Shown here: piece by piece, positions 43,923-52,733 of the stretch
How the letters are laid out: each line of letters begins with the position of its first letter
Position numbering within the stretch: position 1 is the stretch's first letter
Source: Paenibacillus monticola
Lineage (GTDB): Bacteria; Bacillota; Bacilli; Paenibacillales; Paenibacillaceae
Length of the DNA: 64,000 nt
Assembly: GCF_009664975.1 (NCBI RefSeq)
Contig: NZ_WJXB01000004.1
Location: 62,001 to 126,000, forward strand
Direction: 5' to 3'
The notes under the pieces: model-generated
Databases searched by the model: none
What the model was told of the DNA's origin: nothing
The model's input: the letters and a program-made list of their open reading frames with translations, nothing else
Program-made: the position numbers and the translations under genes

Positions 43923-44155
43923 ATAGGCTCTGCCTCCTCTATTAACTAATACAATTTCGTGGATATGAGCAGAAGTCACCACTTGATCGAATCATGTTGC
44001 GTTCCATCTTTAGTGTGACATACATAGAGTATACTCGTTGAAGTAAGGTCAATTATAAGGAAAGTTTCTAGATTTCTCAAAATTGTTGTTCAAGAGAGGA
44101 TCATCCCATAAAGGGTGTCCTTAGAAAAAAACTTGCTGCTAAAGAAAGTGCGGGG

Positions 44156-44173
44156 AACCCTACCATAAGTAAC
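44156..44173 (+). repeat. att site 7
   Basis: GAACCCTACCATAAGTAA; the left flank at 44129-44155 repeats that of site 6. It separates the XRE-SDR cassette from the next, single-gene cassette. Confidence 0.7.
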
Positions 44174-44273
44174 ACGAAAAAAAGGGAGTGTGCGGACACT
44201 CTCTTTGAGCTAACATTGTCTGTTATCAAATGTCTACTTCACATTAATCAATAAGGCGAACCACATAGACCAC

Positions 44274-44744
44274 TTAATTTGCCGTCTTATTGACGAAATC
44301 AATCTCATTTCTGATCCCTTTATGGGCGTCATTCCACAGGCCCTTTGTCAGGCGAATGCGCAGCAGGCATGTGTTAGGGTCTTCGTCGTTATTGGCTTCG
44401 TTATACCACTCGGCAAATATAGTGCGCAGCTTTGTCATCATCTCCGCATTTTTCTCGTCACATACCCAACCCAGGTTTTCACCGATACCATCGGCCGTAA
44501 AGTTTTCGATGATGATACAAACAGCGACTTCGGGGTTTTGGGCGATCTGCTGCATCTTGCCTGAGGTCGCGTTAGTGACGGTGTAGAATGCACCGTCCTC
44601 ATAATAGGCGTCCACAATGCGGGCGGCGGGACGACTTTTGCCATTGGCCCCCGGTTCCAGTGCGATGGTGGACAGAGAGATTAGGCCGTCCTTGTTACCC
44701 ACTTGTTCTTCCAGCAGCTTCATGGCTTCGTCGTACTTGCTCAT
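44274..44744 (-). CDS. Pyridoxamine 5'-phosphate oxidase-like flavoprotein
   Basis: 156 residues. The split-barrel fold is suggested by RPAARIVDAYYEDGAFYTVTN and SGKMQQIAQNPEVAVCI, as in general stress protein 26 and other small FMN/F420-binding proteins. The C-terminal region has LLRIRLTKGLW. Start ATG 44744 with AGGAGG 7 bp before it. It is alone in the 0.8-kb cassette between att sites 7 and 8. True PNPOx activity is not likely. Confidence 0.85.
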   Translation of the reverse strand: MSKYDEAMKLLEEQVGNKDGLISLSTIALEPGANGKSRPAARIVDAYYEDGAFYTVTNATSGKMQQIAQNPEVAVCIIIENFTADGIGENLGWVCDEKNAEMMTKLRTIFAEWYNEANNDEDPNTCLLRIRLTKGLWNDAHKGIRNEIDFVNKTAN

Positions 44745-44966
44745 TATATTACCTCCTAAAGTGTCATAAGGCATATAATGTTAAGCTTATCATTGTGAAA
44801 TCTTAGTGCATGTGAGGAATAATACGATAAAATATTAAATCGCTATCATAATCCTCTGCTCGATTTAGGTATGGTTCAACTGATAGAGTCTTAAAATAGT
44901 GCACTTAACAAGTGTATATGGTACCCGAACTGGAGCCCTTCGATTTCGCTCTATAGATGTTACGGT

Positions 44967-44984
44967 GAACCGTATCATAAGCAG
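44967..44984 (+). repeat. att site 8
   Basis: GAACCGTATCATAAGCAG; the region 44935-44997 is a near copy of 41080-41142. Sites 5 and 8 thus enclose sites 6 and 7 as a nested pair. In the remaining part of the 414-bp gap to 45158 I see nothing more than the leader of the next gene. Confidence 0.75.
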
Positions 44985-45158
44985 CTGCAAGTTTTTTTTA
45001 TGGAACTCCTCGCGGGGCATAATGGGAAATCGGGATCTTTGTCAAGAAGATTGAATTCCCTTCTCCTTGCATGATAGCAGGCTTGCCTTTACTGTTTATC
45101 AGCGTGTTATCATGAGGTATTCTGGTCTACAGAGCACTTTCGAATAAAGGAGCAGATA

Positions 45159-46094
45159 ATGAATACCAAGCATCGTAAAGTTATTTTAGCCATAACCCTA
45201 TGCTATACCGTTTTGATTCTTTATTTTATGTTTATTGCTTTCGGCAGAGCAGATACCGTAGGTCGGGAGACAGGTTACACCTTTCTATTTTTACCGGATG
45301 ATTTTTTCAAGCTGCCGGATCTATCGGATCTTCTACATCCAACGATGATGGATGCTGTGGGTTTTGGAAACATCGCAGCCTTCATCCCTTTCGGTATCTT
45401 GATCCCGTTGTTATATCGAACCGGCTTCATTCGATTCATGATCCTATTCATCCTGTGTATCCTTGTGCTTGAGACTGTTCAGGCGCTCACTTTGCTCGGC
45501 AGCTTCAATATGAACGACGTTATTCAAAACTCTTTAGGCGCAGCAGTCGGATTCGGGGCGTTTAGATTCGGATTTCGTACAAAAAAGGTCCGGAGAAACC
45601 TGGCCGCTACGGGCATCTCCGCGATTGTCCTGATGATCGGGATTTGGGGGAGCTTCGGGATCATCGACAAAGCGTTTACTAAAGAACTAGGCCCCTTCGT
45701 TGCATTAAACGAGTTGAAAAACAGCGGTGCAAGTTCATCGACGGGAACAACGCGAGACAGCTTCCAAATCGGCGGACAAAACGTAGAGCCCCAGTATAAT
45801 GCGTACAGCACCGAAGGTAAAAGTACGGTGACGTACACATATACGTTAGGCAAAAAGGAGCTTTATCTCTACTTGAATTTTGGGATTCCCGATCAAGAGG
45901 ATGCTCATGGGAGTCTGCGCATCTCTGCCGATGGCCAGGAGTATCTGTCCACGTCCGTAGAAGATCCAAGCCATGAACCGGGGATGTCCTCCATTTATCT
46001 TCAAGGGGCCCATGAGCTCACGATCACTCTGGAGGGAAATGAGAGAATATGGGATGTCGGATTCAGGGAGATGAGGTACACCTGGAATAAGTAA
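45159..46094 (+). CDS. VanZ-like membrane protein with C-terminal extension
   Basis: 311 residues. The first 170 residues form a VanZ-like domain of about five membrane helices with the acidic ETVQ and NMNDVIQNSLGAAVG motif between helices. The last 140 residues are a soluble, beta-rich domain (YTYTLGKKELYLYLNFG) on the far side of the membrane. VanZ relatives confer low-level teicoplanin resistance in enterococci, but most VanZ-like proteins have unknown functions. AAAGGAG is upstream of the ATG. A WYL-type regulator remnant follows. Confidence 0.85.
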   Translation: MNTKHRKVILAITLCYTVLILYFMFIAFGRADTVGRETGYTFLFLPDDFFKLPDLSDLLHPTMMDAVGFGNIAAFIPFGILIPLLYRTGFIRFMILFILCILVLETVQALTLLGSFNMNDVIQNSLGAAVGFGAFRFGFRTKKVRRNLAATGISAIVLMIGIWGSFGIIDKAFTKELGPFVALNELKNSGASSSTGTTRDSFQIGGQNVEPQYNAYSTEGKSTVTYTYTLGKKELYLYLNFGIPDQEDAHGSLRISADGQEYLSTSVEDPSHEPGMSSIYLQGAHELTITLEGNERIWDVGFREMRYTWNK

Positions 46095-46141
46095 AGGGGC
46101 AAGGTCAGGTGCGACTGGGAGAGAGAGGCTGGGTTGAGTCC

Positions 46142-46306
46142 CAAACTGGTCGAGAAGCTGCATTAGATGTGGTTTTACGCGTACGCTAACTGGATGAATT
46201 GCTGCAATGGGTGCTCGGCTGGGGAGCGGGTGTAATCGTATTGGAGCCTGAACCATTCCGGAATAAGATTCGTGAGGAAGCCCAAAAAATTTCAGAACGC
46301 TACTGA
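46142..46306 (+). pseudogene. Remnant of a WYL-domain (YafY-type) regulator
   Basis: Frame 46190-46306 encodes LDELLQWVLGWGAGVIVLEP and EPFRNKIREEAQKISERY, the characteristic end of WYL-domain regulators. An in-frame stop at 46187 cuts it from the related piece upstream (LDVVLRVR). The HTH and most of the WYL domain are gone. It lies directly behind the VanZ-like gene and ahead of a terminator. Confidence 0.65.
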
Positions 46307-46332
46307 CATAACGCTGTCAGTAGCGTTGTTTT
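46296..46332 (+). terminator. Terminator behind the WYL remnant
   Basis: Perfect 12-bp arms (46296-46307 and 46316-46327) followed by GTTTTATTA; the left arm overlaps the stop codon of the WYL remnant. Confidence 0.75.
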
Positions 46333-46379
46333 ATTATTGGCTATGTAAACATAAAGGAGTATAGGAAGGATGGTATTTT

Positions 46380-46784
46380 GTGAATTTTGCTTCTGTACGC
46401 ATCATTACCGACGATGTGAATCGTCTCGTCGAGTTCTATGAAAAAGTCCTGGGTGTTTCGGCGGTGCACCCCGCGCCTGTTTTTGCCGAACTCGTTATGC
46501 CAGCATGTACCCTGGCAATCGGCCACTCCCAAACGGCGCAGCTATTCGGCGCTGGTTCCGTAGTGGCAGCGAGCAATCACACTGTCATCCTCGAATTCCG
46601 CGTCGACGATGTCGAAGCCGAATACGCACGCTTGAAGCCAATTGTCTATGATTGGGTAAAAGAACCGACCACGATGCCGTGGGGGAACCGTTCTATGCTG
46701 TTCCGTGATCCCGACGGCAACCTTGTAAACCTCTTCGAGCCGGTGACCGAGGAAGCGATTAAACGGTTCAGTGGCAGGCATTGA
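46380..46784 (+). CDS. VOC family (glyoxalase/bleomycin-resistance-like) protein
   Basis: 134 residues, one vicinal-oxygen-chelate unit of two beta-alpha-beta-beta-beta modules. Features: RIITDDVNRLVEFYEKVLG at the start and MLFRDPDGNLVNLFEPV at the end, where Glu is the usual metal ligand. Substrate unknown. The start is a GTG with AGGAAGGA 9 bp upstream; the nearby ATG at 46370 is out of frame. Confidence 0.9.
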   Translation: MNFASVRIITDDVNRLVEFYEKVLGVSAVHPAPVFAELVMPACTLAIGHSQTAQLFGAGSVVAASNHTVILEFRVDDVEAEYARLKPIVYDWVKEPTTMPWGNRSMLFRDPDGNLVNLFEPVTEEAIKRFSGRH

Positions 46785-46825
46785 TTAACTGATCTTCATG
46801 AGGGTCATGTCGAGGTCGTAGCTAA

Positions 46826-47047
46826 TTAATAGGCAAGCGTACTCGATCTCCTCCATTTTTCTCGCAAAGATTGGGCCAGGGAGTCCAGCGTATAGCGGAG
46901 TTTTCGCATGTTGTCATCGAGAATTTTGCCGTTCTCGATGACGGTCGGAGTGCCGGATACCAACCGGTTCCATGTCCTATTTTCAAGCGCGGTCTTGGAC
47001 ACGAGGAAAGAGATGCCGAAGAAGGTCAGCAGCGATACGGCGATGAG
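46826..47047 (-). pseudogene. Remnant of a DUF421/YetF-type membrane protein
   Basis: A 73-codon frame without a start (a stop lies directly upstream) encodes one membrane helix LLTFFGISFLVSK and then GTPTVIENGKILDDNMRKLR and YTLDSLAQSLREK, a strong YetF/DUF421 signature. The first two helices and the C-terminal domain are missing. It lies within the 46785-47149 gap, which contains no intact gene. Confidence 0.65.
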
Positions 47048-47079
47048 CTAATGGTTGAGCTTATCGTAAACGCCTTTTT

Positions 47080-47100
47080 AGGCCTATCATATAAGTAGGA
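47080..47100 (+). repeat. Degenerate att-like site
   Basis: GGCCTATCATATAAGTAGGA looks like the site with a 2-bp AT duplication in the core; the right flank ACGAAAAAAGC resembles site 7. It separates the YetF remnant from the monooxygenase gene. Confidence 0.4.
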
Positions 47101-47149
47101 CGAAAAAAGCCGCGATCTGGATTATATATCCATTCGCGGCTTTTTGTTA

Positions 47150-47473
47150 TCACAGATTCTCAGATTTCCCTATGCGTTTGAGGATACTGGTCCTTGGCAT
47201 TTCCCGCAACATAGAAGTAGCTTCTACTATTCCAGCTGATTTTGCTTCGCTCATATGAGCATGAAAGGCTTTTACGCTTTCCCACTCCTGAGTTGAGTAA
47301 AAAGTTCCGGGTGCATTGCTGTCTTCGAAGATTTCATAGCTAATGAGACCCGGTTTATTTGAAGTTTCAATTGTAGTCTTGAAAGTCTGCTTTGTAAACT
47401 CCTCTTCGCCAGCTTTTGCATGGATTTCAATGAATATCGTTATACTTTCGGGATATTGGTTTTTTGTATTCAT
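47150..47473 (-). CDS. Antibiotic biosynthesis monooxygenase (ABM) domain protein
   Basis: 107 residues, a ferredoxin-like ABM fold of the quinol monooxygenase YgiN type. Visible features: ITIFIEIHAKAGEEEFTKQTF at the start, SNKPGLISYEIFEDSNAPGTFY then WESVKAFHAHM. It probably acts on quinones without a cofactor. It lies 20 bp downstream of a MarR gene on the same strand, and thus forms an operon with it, in the 1.6-kb cassette. Confidence 0.88.
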   Translation of the reverse strand: MNTKNQYPESITIFIEIHAKAGEEEFTKQTFKTTIETSNKPGLISYEIFEDSNAPGTFYSTQEWESVKAFHAHMSEAKSAGIVEATSMLREMPRTSILKRIGKSENL

Positions 47474-47493
47474 CGCATAGTCACTCCTAACAA

Positions 47494-47931
47494 TTATGTG
47501 TTATTGAACTTGGTTAACAGTTTTTTCATTGCTTGAGTCGTTTGTTTTATTAGCTCCCGATCCTCGTCATCAAGAGTTTTTAAAATTTCAGAGGAGGAAT
47601 TAATTAGCGTTTCAGCTGTTTTGTTAATAAGCCTTTGCCCAGCATCTGTAAGGCGAATCAAAGACACTCTTCTGTCATTGCTGCTGTTTACCCGCTCAAC
47701 ATAGTCAAGCTTTACAAGCTTATCGATTAAAACGGTTATGTTTGGTTTTGTAACATGCAGAATTTTACTTAAATCACTCATTGAGCGTTCTTTTCCGTCC
47801 GCCAACTCATGCAGAATGCCAAAATGTGTTCGAACCAAACCTGTTGTATTTAGTTGCTCGTCAACGAATTTTATAATTTTACTGTTGAGTTCATGAAGAA
47901 CGTTTGAAAACTCCTTAATCATTAACAGCAT
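47494..47931 (-). CDS. MarR family transcriptional regulator
   Basis: 145 residues. The winged helix shows as MSDLSKILHVTKPNITVLIDKLVKLDYVER with the wing NSSNDRRVSLIRLTDAG. The 26-bp palindrome and its partial copy just upstream (47991-48027) are well placed for autoregulation. The ABM gene downstream is the likely target. The ATG at 47931 lacks a strong ribosome site; the next in-frame ATG is at 47922. Confidence 0.9.
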   Translation of the reverse strand: MLLMIKEFSNVLHELNSKIIKFVDEQLNTTGLVRTHFGILHELADGKERSMSDLSKILHVTKPNITVLIDKLVKLDYVERVNSSNDRRVSLIRLTDAGQRLINKTAETLINSSSEILKTLDDEDRELIKQTTQAMKKLLTKFNNT

Positions 47932-47990
47932 CGGCTCGTTCTGTATTTTGTATCCCTCCTTTCAATTTCATACGGATGGCGTGTGCAATA

Positions 47991-48027
47991 TAGTTAAACG
48001 TTTAATAGTTAAACGTTTAACTATTAA
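47991..48027. promoter_or_regulatory. MarR operator: 26-bp perfect palindrome plus tandem copy
   Basis: A perfect 26-bp palindrome covers 48002-48027 with centre AGTTAAACGTTTAACT. The unit TAGTTAAACGTTTAA occurs twice in a row (47991-48005 and 48006-48020). It is 60-95 bp upstream of the marR start. Confidence 0.75.
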
Positions 48028-48250
48028 TAGAATAATACTAACTTTTACAAATGTCAAGATTGTTCGATATGAAAATCGCCAGAATTGGAAGGATGGAATA
48101 TATGATCCGATTAAGATTTTTTGGTTACCTCAGCTGAGAGCGATATTCAGGATATCGTGAGTATGCTTCGTGATGCCAAGATACGTGTGGCGAAAAATGT
48201 ACTTAAAGAATCATTATGAAGCAGAGAAATTGAAAACGTTAGAAAACAAA

Positions 48251-48277
48251 AGCACAAGCCCTTGGCTTGTGCTTTTT
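48251..48277 (+). terminator. Rho-independent terminator
   Basis: Perfect 10-bp arms (48251-48260 and 48264-48273) then TTTT. It follows a short open stretch ending in RDAKIRVAKNVLKESL (stop near 48219) that may be the tail of a lost gene. The rest of the 47932-48648 gap apart from the operator shows nothing recognisable. Confidence 0.75.
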
Positions 48278-48630
48278 GCTGTAGCTTAAGTGTAGTTCTT
48301 ATTTTATGATTAATGGCAATAGTCTGAAATTTTATTTTCTAATAATCTTTTTAATTTACTAAGGAGCAGCCATGACATCATTTATTGGATTTATAGTAGT
48401 TATTATCGTTTATCCATCTTAACCGGTAATAAATATAAGTGACCCTTTAAATGAATGCGATTCTGAAAATGCCTGTGAATATAATTTGCGCTTCTTCATT
48501 TCTTCTTTTTTGTAAATTTCTATCATATGAAAATGCTTTGCTGACTAGTTTTGAATAAGTATCAATGGTATTTCAGCCCTGGATTTGGTGATGTAACGGA
48601 TAAATTCGGTGTGACCTTTCAAATCCGATA

Positions 48631-48660
48631 CAGACAGCGCGGGCTAACTTATCTTATTTT
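48631..48660 (+). repeat. Degenerate att-like site with conserved left flank
   Basis: CAGACAGCGCGG (48631-48642) repeats the flank of sites 4 and 6; behind it CTAACTTATCTTATTTT is a poor match to the core. The core touches the stop codon of the SDR gene (48649-48651), so it could be a decayed or rearranged site. Confidence 0.4.
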
Positions 48661-49467
48661 AAACATTTGATAAATCACACGGTCAAACATTCTATCGGAC
48701 AAGATTTTCCGCATGAACAAAGCTAATTTGGCATTGCCCGCCACATATCTTGTTTTCGGCTTTTTGGATTGAATCGCTTTTAAAACCAATCGGGCAATAA
48801 CATCAGGGGAAGAAGTACCACTTGGATTCTCAAATGTTTTTATAAAGGCGGCGGCCATTTTACTGTAGGCTGTATTCCCTGAGGTCTTCTCCACATGCTG
48901 GGACGCAACCCCTGCCCATTCACTTTCCGTTGCTCCCGGCTGGATAATGACCACATCGATACCGAAGGGCTTGACTTCCAGACGAAGGCAATCGGAGAAT
49001 CCTTCCAGGGCGTGTTTTGCAGCGTGGTACCATGCGCCGAGCAGAGTGTAGATTTTCCCGCCGGCAGAAGAAGTATTGATGATTTTCCCTGATTTTTGTT
49101 TTCTCATCTGAGGGAGCACCAATTGTGTCAAACGGCTTAATCCAAAAAGGTTAACTTCGAATTGGCGCCGTGCTTCTTCCATCGGCACATCTTCGACTGC
49201 ACCGTAGGAACCGTATCCCGCATTATTGAACAAAATGTCGATTCTACCCTGTTCCTGTATGATGCGGTTAACGCCATTCTTCATGGATGTTTCATCCGTG
49301 ACGTCCATTTCCATAATATGTGCGCCTTTAGTTTCAATATCTCGCATCTGCTCCACACGTCTGGCGGCCCCATATACAATGAACCCTTCCTGTAAAAGCA
49401 ACTTTACGGTAGCTTTACCTATTCCTGCCGATGCACCAGTGACTAAAACAACACCTTGCGTATTCAA
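48649..49467 (-). CDS. Short-chain dehydrogenase/reductase (SDR)
   Basis: 272 residues, classical SDR: TGASAGIG near residue 10, NNAGYGSYG near residue 87, catalytic Ser in NTSSAGGK and YHAAK near residue 150. It is a retinol-dehydrogenase-like SDR that differs from the SDR at 42171. Divergent from a TetR gene with a 14-bp palindrome between them. GAGGAGG is upstream of the ATG. Confidence 0.9.
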   Translation of the reverse strand: MNTQGVVLVTGASAGIGKATVKLLLQEGFIVYGAARRVEQMRDIETKGAHIMEMDVTDETSMKNGVNRIIQEQGRIDILFNNAGYGSYGAVEDVPMEEARRQFEVNLFGLSRLTQLVLPQMRKQKSGKIINTSSAGGKIYTLLGAWYHAAKHALEGFSDCLRLEVKPFGIDVVIIQPGATESEWAGVASQHVEKTSGNTAYSKMAAAFIKTFENPSGTSSPDVIARLVLKAIQSKKPKTRYVAGNAKLALFMRKILSDRMFDRVIYQMFKIR

Positions 49468-49511
49468 TGTTCATTCCTCCTCGTTTCTTCTCAAACAAAC
49501 ACCTTTTATTG

Positions 49512-49525
49512 ACGTGACGTCACGT
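49512..49525. promoter_or_regulatory. TetR operator-like palindrome
   Basis: ACGTGACGTCACGT is a perfect 14-bp palindrome in the gap between the divergent SDR and tetR genes, 82 bp before the tetR start. Confidence 0.6.
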
Positions 49526-49606
49526 TACTTAAGGGCTATTATAGTGTAGTCTTTATGGTTACGCAAGATTTTTATGCTATAATTTTTTCGAAGGGAGTCT
49601 AAACTA

Positions 49607-50266
49607 ATGGAATTTGATCGGGTACGAAATGATACACAGCGAAAGATCAGAGTGGAGCAAATTAAAAATGCAGCTATTAAGCTCTTTGATACAGAGCAAT
49701 TTCATGAAATTGATTTAGCTAAAATCGCAAAAGAAACCACGTTTACGCGTGGCAATTTATATAAGTATATTTCTTCAAAAGAAGAGATTTTTCTTCTTGT
49801 CGTTCTGGATGAATTCAAGGATTGGATTAGTGACCTCAAAAAAAACTTCACTATTGAAATGACTCATGAAATCCAGGCTTTTTCACAAAGCTGGGCAGAG
49901 GTTGTGTATCGGCATCAACGGTTCCTAAAATTAATTTCGATGCTTTTTACAATGATTGAGAGGAATGTGACTCTGGAGAAGCTTGTTAGCTTTAAAAAAC
50001 AATTCTCCATTGAAACGGTTGATTTAAATCATGTAATTAAATGCGTTTTCCCTGTATGGGATGATAAAACGATCGATAAATTTTTTCAGGTGCAAACGCA
50101 CTATTTAATTGGATTATTTCCGTATACATCACCGACACCGATCCAAAAAGAGGCCATGGAGCAGTTGGAGATTGATTATAAATCTCTTGATTTCATTGAC
50201 GAGTTTTCTGAGTTCATTTCCTTTACGGTGAGTTATTTAAATCATAATTTGAAGGCAAACAAATAA
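49607..50266 (+). CDS. TetR family transcriptional regulator
   Basis: 219 residues. HTH core: IDLAKIAKETTFTRGNLYKYISSKEEIFL. The C-terminal domain is of the YSIRK-less TetR_C type with a long helical body. It probably regulates the divergent SDR through the palindrome at 49512. A GNAT fragment follows directly behind the stop. Confidence 0.9.
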   Translation: MEFDRVRNDTQRKIRVEQIKNAAIKLFDTEQFHEIDLAKIAKETTFTRGNLYKYISSKEEIFLLVVLDEFKDWISDLKKNFTIEMTHEIQAFSQSWAEVVYRHQRFLKLISMLFTMIERNVTLEKLVSFKKQFSIETVDLNHVIKCVFPVWDDKTIDKFFQVQTHYLIGLFPYTSPTPIQKEAMEQLEIDYKSLDFIDEFSEFISFTVSYLNHNLKANK

Positions 50267-50580
50267 GTGCAGTACCCGTATAGTAGCAAGCTGCCGATTC
50301 ACAGCATCTCAGGAGGCGAAGAGTGCGGAAGCGAGTGGAATGGACCCAGAAATCACTGGACCTGCTGCCTGAAGGATGGGAAGCTTATCGGTGATGTCGG
50401 CATTCACTTTATGGCTGATGATTACCAGGCTGAAATAGGCTTTACTCTTTCTCCTGAATTTCAAGGTAAAGCCATTTTATCAAAAGTTATCGGTTGAATG
50501 ATCAATGGTATGACGATTGCATTTATGTCATTTTAGAGGATGATTGGAAGTTATTACCACGTTCGGCAGAAGAAGCCATA
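50267..50580 (+). pseudogene. GNAT (RimJ/RimL-type) acetyltransferase remnant
   Basis: The first frame includes KLIGDVGIHFMADDYQAEIGF and TLSPEFQGKA, the strand-and-turn pattern of RimL-type acetyltransferases, but ends at 50497. A second frame continues with RLNDQWYDDCIYVILEDDWK, the usual C-terminus. The middle part with acetyl-CoA binding loop is missing. So one gene has lost an internal piece and its start. Confidence 0.6.
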
Positions 50581-50603
50581 GTGATCATGATCGTGACAAC
50601 GAA

Positions 50604-50629
50604 AGGGCCATCCTACAAAGGATGGCTCT
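50604..50629. terminator. Terminator between convergent units
   Basis: Arms AGGGCCATCCT (50604-50614) and AGGATGGCTCT (50619-50629) pair with one G:T. A bidirectional role for the GNAT remnant and the UbiB-like gene is likely. Confidence 0.65.
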
Positions 50630-50676
50630 AATTATTTCGGCGTCGAACTGTAAACGTATGGTTGCTGATTTGGCAG

Positions 50677-52392
50677 TTATTCATGCGAATTAAACTTCGA
50701 CTTTTCCAATCTACTCTGTTCACGCATGGCGTTCATCTGCCTGGCATGTCTTACATTACGGCGGCTTTCTTTTGCTCTGAGTTGGCTCAACATAATGAGC
50801 AACCCAAAAGCGCCCAACACATAAGAAACCATATGATTCACTTCGTTCCACATGTTTGCAGCAGTCAGAAAAGATACCGCGCCAATGATTGTTGCAATAA
50901 TCCGCCCTGTATTCTTATTTTGTGTCTCTATTAATTTTTTCTCAAAGGAAATTGATAACTTTACCCGTAGATTTCCGCTATCCATTTTATCTACTGCAGA
51001 AATGAACTTTTTTGTCGTAGGAAGGATTCCTTTGAGAAGATTTTTGCCTTCATCTACAACGTTGGAGAAGACACTTCCCCTTAGATCGCCACGCATAACC
51101 TCTTCAACATAAGGCTTAACGACCCCAATCAAATCAAGCTCAGGGTCCAGTCCAGTACAAAGTCCATACACCGTGCCTATGGCTTTTCCCAAAAATGTTG
51201 TATTTGCAGGTAACTGAAAGGGCTGGGAATAGAAGAAATCACGTAACTCCTCAACATTGTCACCTGACGTCACAAAACTCAAGTCAAACGTATCCCCGTT
51301 TATTTGTTCAAATAATGACGTGAGATTCCTTGCAAATACCTCTAAATCTACATTCCGTCTTAAAAATCTCAAACGATTAAGGGCATCGATGGCGCCGTGA
51401 GCATCTTTTAAATACACTGCCATTACAAGTGCTACCATTTGCGTCTTCATATCATCTGCAATTCGTCTGACCATTCCAAAATCGATTAAGGCTATGGTAC
51501 CGTCAGGCTGCACGAGAACATTGCCCGGGTGCGGGTCTGCGTGAAAAAATCCTTCTAATAGAATCTGTTCTACGAAAATTTCTATCAGTGACTTCGCTAA
51601 TTCAGTCCGATCCACACCCCAAGCATCAAGCTGGGCAAAGTCGTTGATTTTTACACCTTCCAAAAACTCCATGGTTAAAACCTTTGAAGTGGTATAGGAC
51701 CAATGAATGGCTGGAACGACGACATCATCCCGATGGATAAACTGCAGCTGGAATTCTTCTGCATTATGCCCCTCTTTTTGATAATCGAGCTCTTCCATAA
51801 TGGTTTCGCGAAACTCATCATACACAGCATCCAAGTCCATGAAGTCTGCAATCTTTGTCCAGCGTTTTAATAATCGAACAGCAATTTGGAGGGACTTGAA
51901 ATCAATTGCAATAATGTCCTCGACCCCAGGACGCATAACTTTCACTGCGACTTCTTCACCTGTTCGTAAGGTCGCCCGATGTACCTGTCCTAAGGAAGCC
52001 GCTGCGATAGGAGTTGTACTAAACTCAGAAAAAATCTCGCTAATGGATGCTCCGAGTTCACTCTCTACCTTTTGCTGTATCTCGGAAAAATCTACGGAAT
52101 CTACGGAATCCTGCAGCTTTGACAATTCATCAATAATTTCCTTCGGCAAAATATCCGCTTGTGCACTAACATGCTGCCCAAGCTTGATAATTAATCCACC
52201 CATATCCATTGCAGTATTCGTAAAATAGGTTGCCTGTTTTCGGTATAATGCTTTTGTTTTCGCTTCTAAGCGGCGGCTCGGAATAAAATGCTTTTGCTTG
52301 CCCAGCCACCAGAAATCCCAAGCGAACTTAAAAATCATCCGCATGGTTCTTCTGAACCGGACATCCTTCATCAATTTAAAGAATTCGCTCAT
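50677..52392 (-). CDS. ABC1/UbiB/AarF-type atypical kinase
   Basis: 571 residues. UbiB-family signatures: KLGQ in IIKLGQHVSAQADILP, the Ala-rich loop AAASLGQVHRA, the ATP-site Lys in VAVKVMRPGV, the catalytic HADPHPGN and the IDFGM metal site. Two hydrophobic helices at the C-terminus (after residue 510) would anchor it in the membrane. UbiB proteins support quinone or lipid metabolism as atypical kinases/ATPases. It overlaps the AbrB-like gene by 4 bp, so the two form an operon. Inside a mobile region this is unusual cargo. Confidence 0.9.
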   Translation of the reverse strand: MSEFFKLMKDVRFRRTMRMIFKFAWDFWWLGKQKHFIPSRRLEAKTKALYRKQATYFTNTAMDMGGLIIKLGQHVSAQADILPKEIIDELSKLQDSVDSVDFSEIQQKVESELGASISEIFSEFSTTPIAAASLGQVHRATLRTGEEVAVKVMRPGVEDIIAIDFKSLQIAVRLLKRWTKIADFMDLDAVYDEFRETIMEELDYQKEGHNAEEFQLQFIHRDDVVVPAIHWSYTTSKVLTMEFLEGVKINDFAQLDAWGVDRTELAKSLIEIFVEQILLEGFFHADPHPGNVLVQPDGTIALIDFGMVRRIADDMKTQMVALVMAVYLKDAHGAIDALNRLRFLRRNVDLEVFARNLTSLFEQINGDTFDLSFVTSGDNVEELRDFFYSQPFQLPANTTFLGKAIGTVYGLCTGLDPELDLIGVVKPYVEEVMRGDLRGSVFSNVVDEGKNLLKGILPTTKKFISAVDKMDSGNLRVKLSISFEKKLIETQNKNTGRIIATIIGAVSFLTAANMWNEVNHMVSYVLGAFGLLIMLSQLRAKESRRNVRHARQMNAMREQSRLEKSKFNSHE

Positions 52393-52733
52393 TCTTTTTC
52401 ATCTACCTCAGGTCTTTTTTCATCTACTACAGGCTCCTCATCCTCATCTTCAGAGATAGTAGTGTTTTTATCAAAGATCGCTTGGGCCATACTTTCAAAC
52501 TTTTTCGAAGCGCTCATGAAGAAATCCGCAAATTTGTTGAACATTTCTGCTTTGACCAGAATGACAGCACCCTTGCGCTTATTCCCAAAAACGATGAATT
52601 TCTCACCTGGCTTGAGTTCAAGTTCTTCCCTAGCTTCTCTAGGAATAACAATTTGTCCTCTCTCACCCATTGATGTTGTTCCCAGCACTTTGCCATGCCC
52701 GAATCCATGACCATTTTCTTTTTTATGATTCAT
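52389..52733 (-). CDS. AbrB/SpoVT-type DNA-binding domain protein
   Basis: 114 residues. The swapped-hairpin domain shows as GERGQIVIPREAREELELKP and GEKFIVFG (residues 20-50). An acidic tail follows (EDEDEEPVVDEKRPEVDEKE). It sits directly before the UbiB-like gene with an ATGA overlap. AAAGGAG stands 6 bp before the ATG at 52733 and 3 bp before another ATG at 52736. It could be a local transcription regulator or an antitoxin-like protein; no toxin gene is next to it. Confidence 0.85.
   Translation of the reverse strand: MNHKKENGHGFGHGKVLGTTSMGERGQIVIPREAREELELKPGEKFIVFGNKRKGAVILVKAEMFNKFADFFMSASKKFESMAQAIFDKNTTISEDEDEEPVVDEKRPEVDEKE

Noticed and set aside
47948..48160. 70-codon plus-strand frame
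   Set aside because: It runs through the MarR operator repeats and has no ribosome site or recognisable content.
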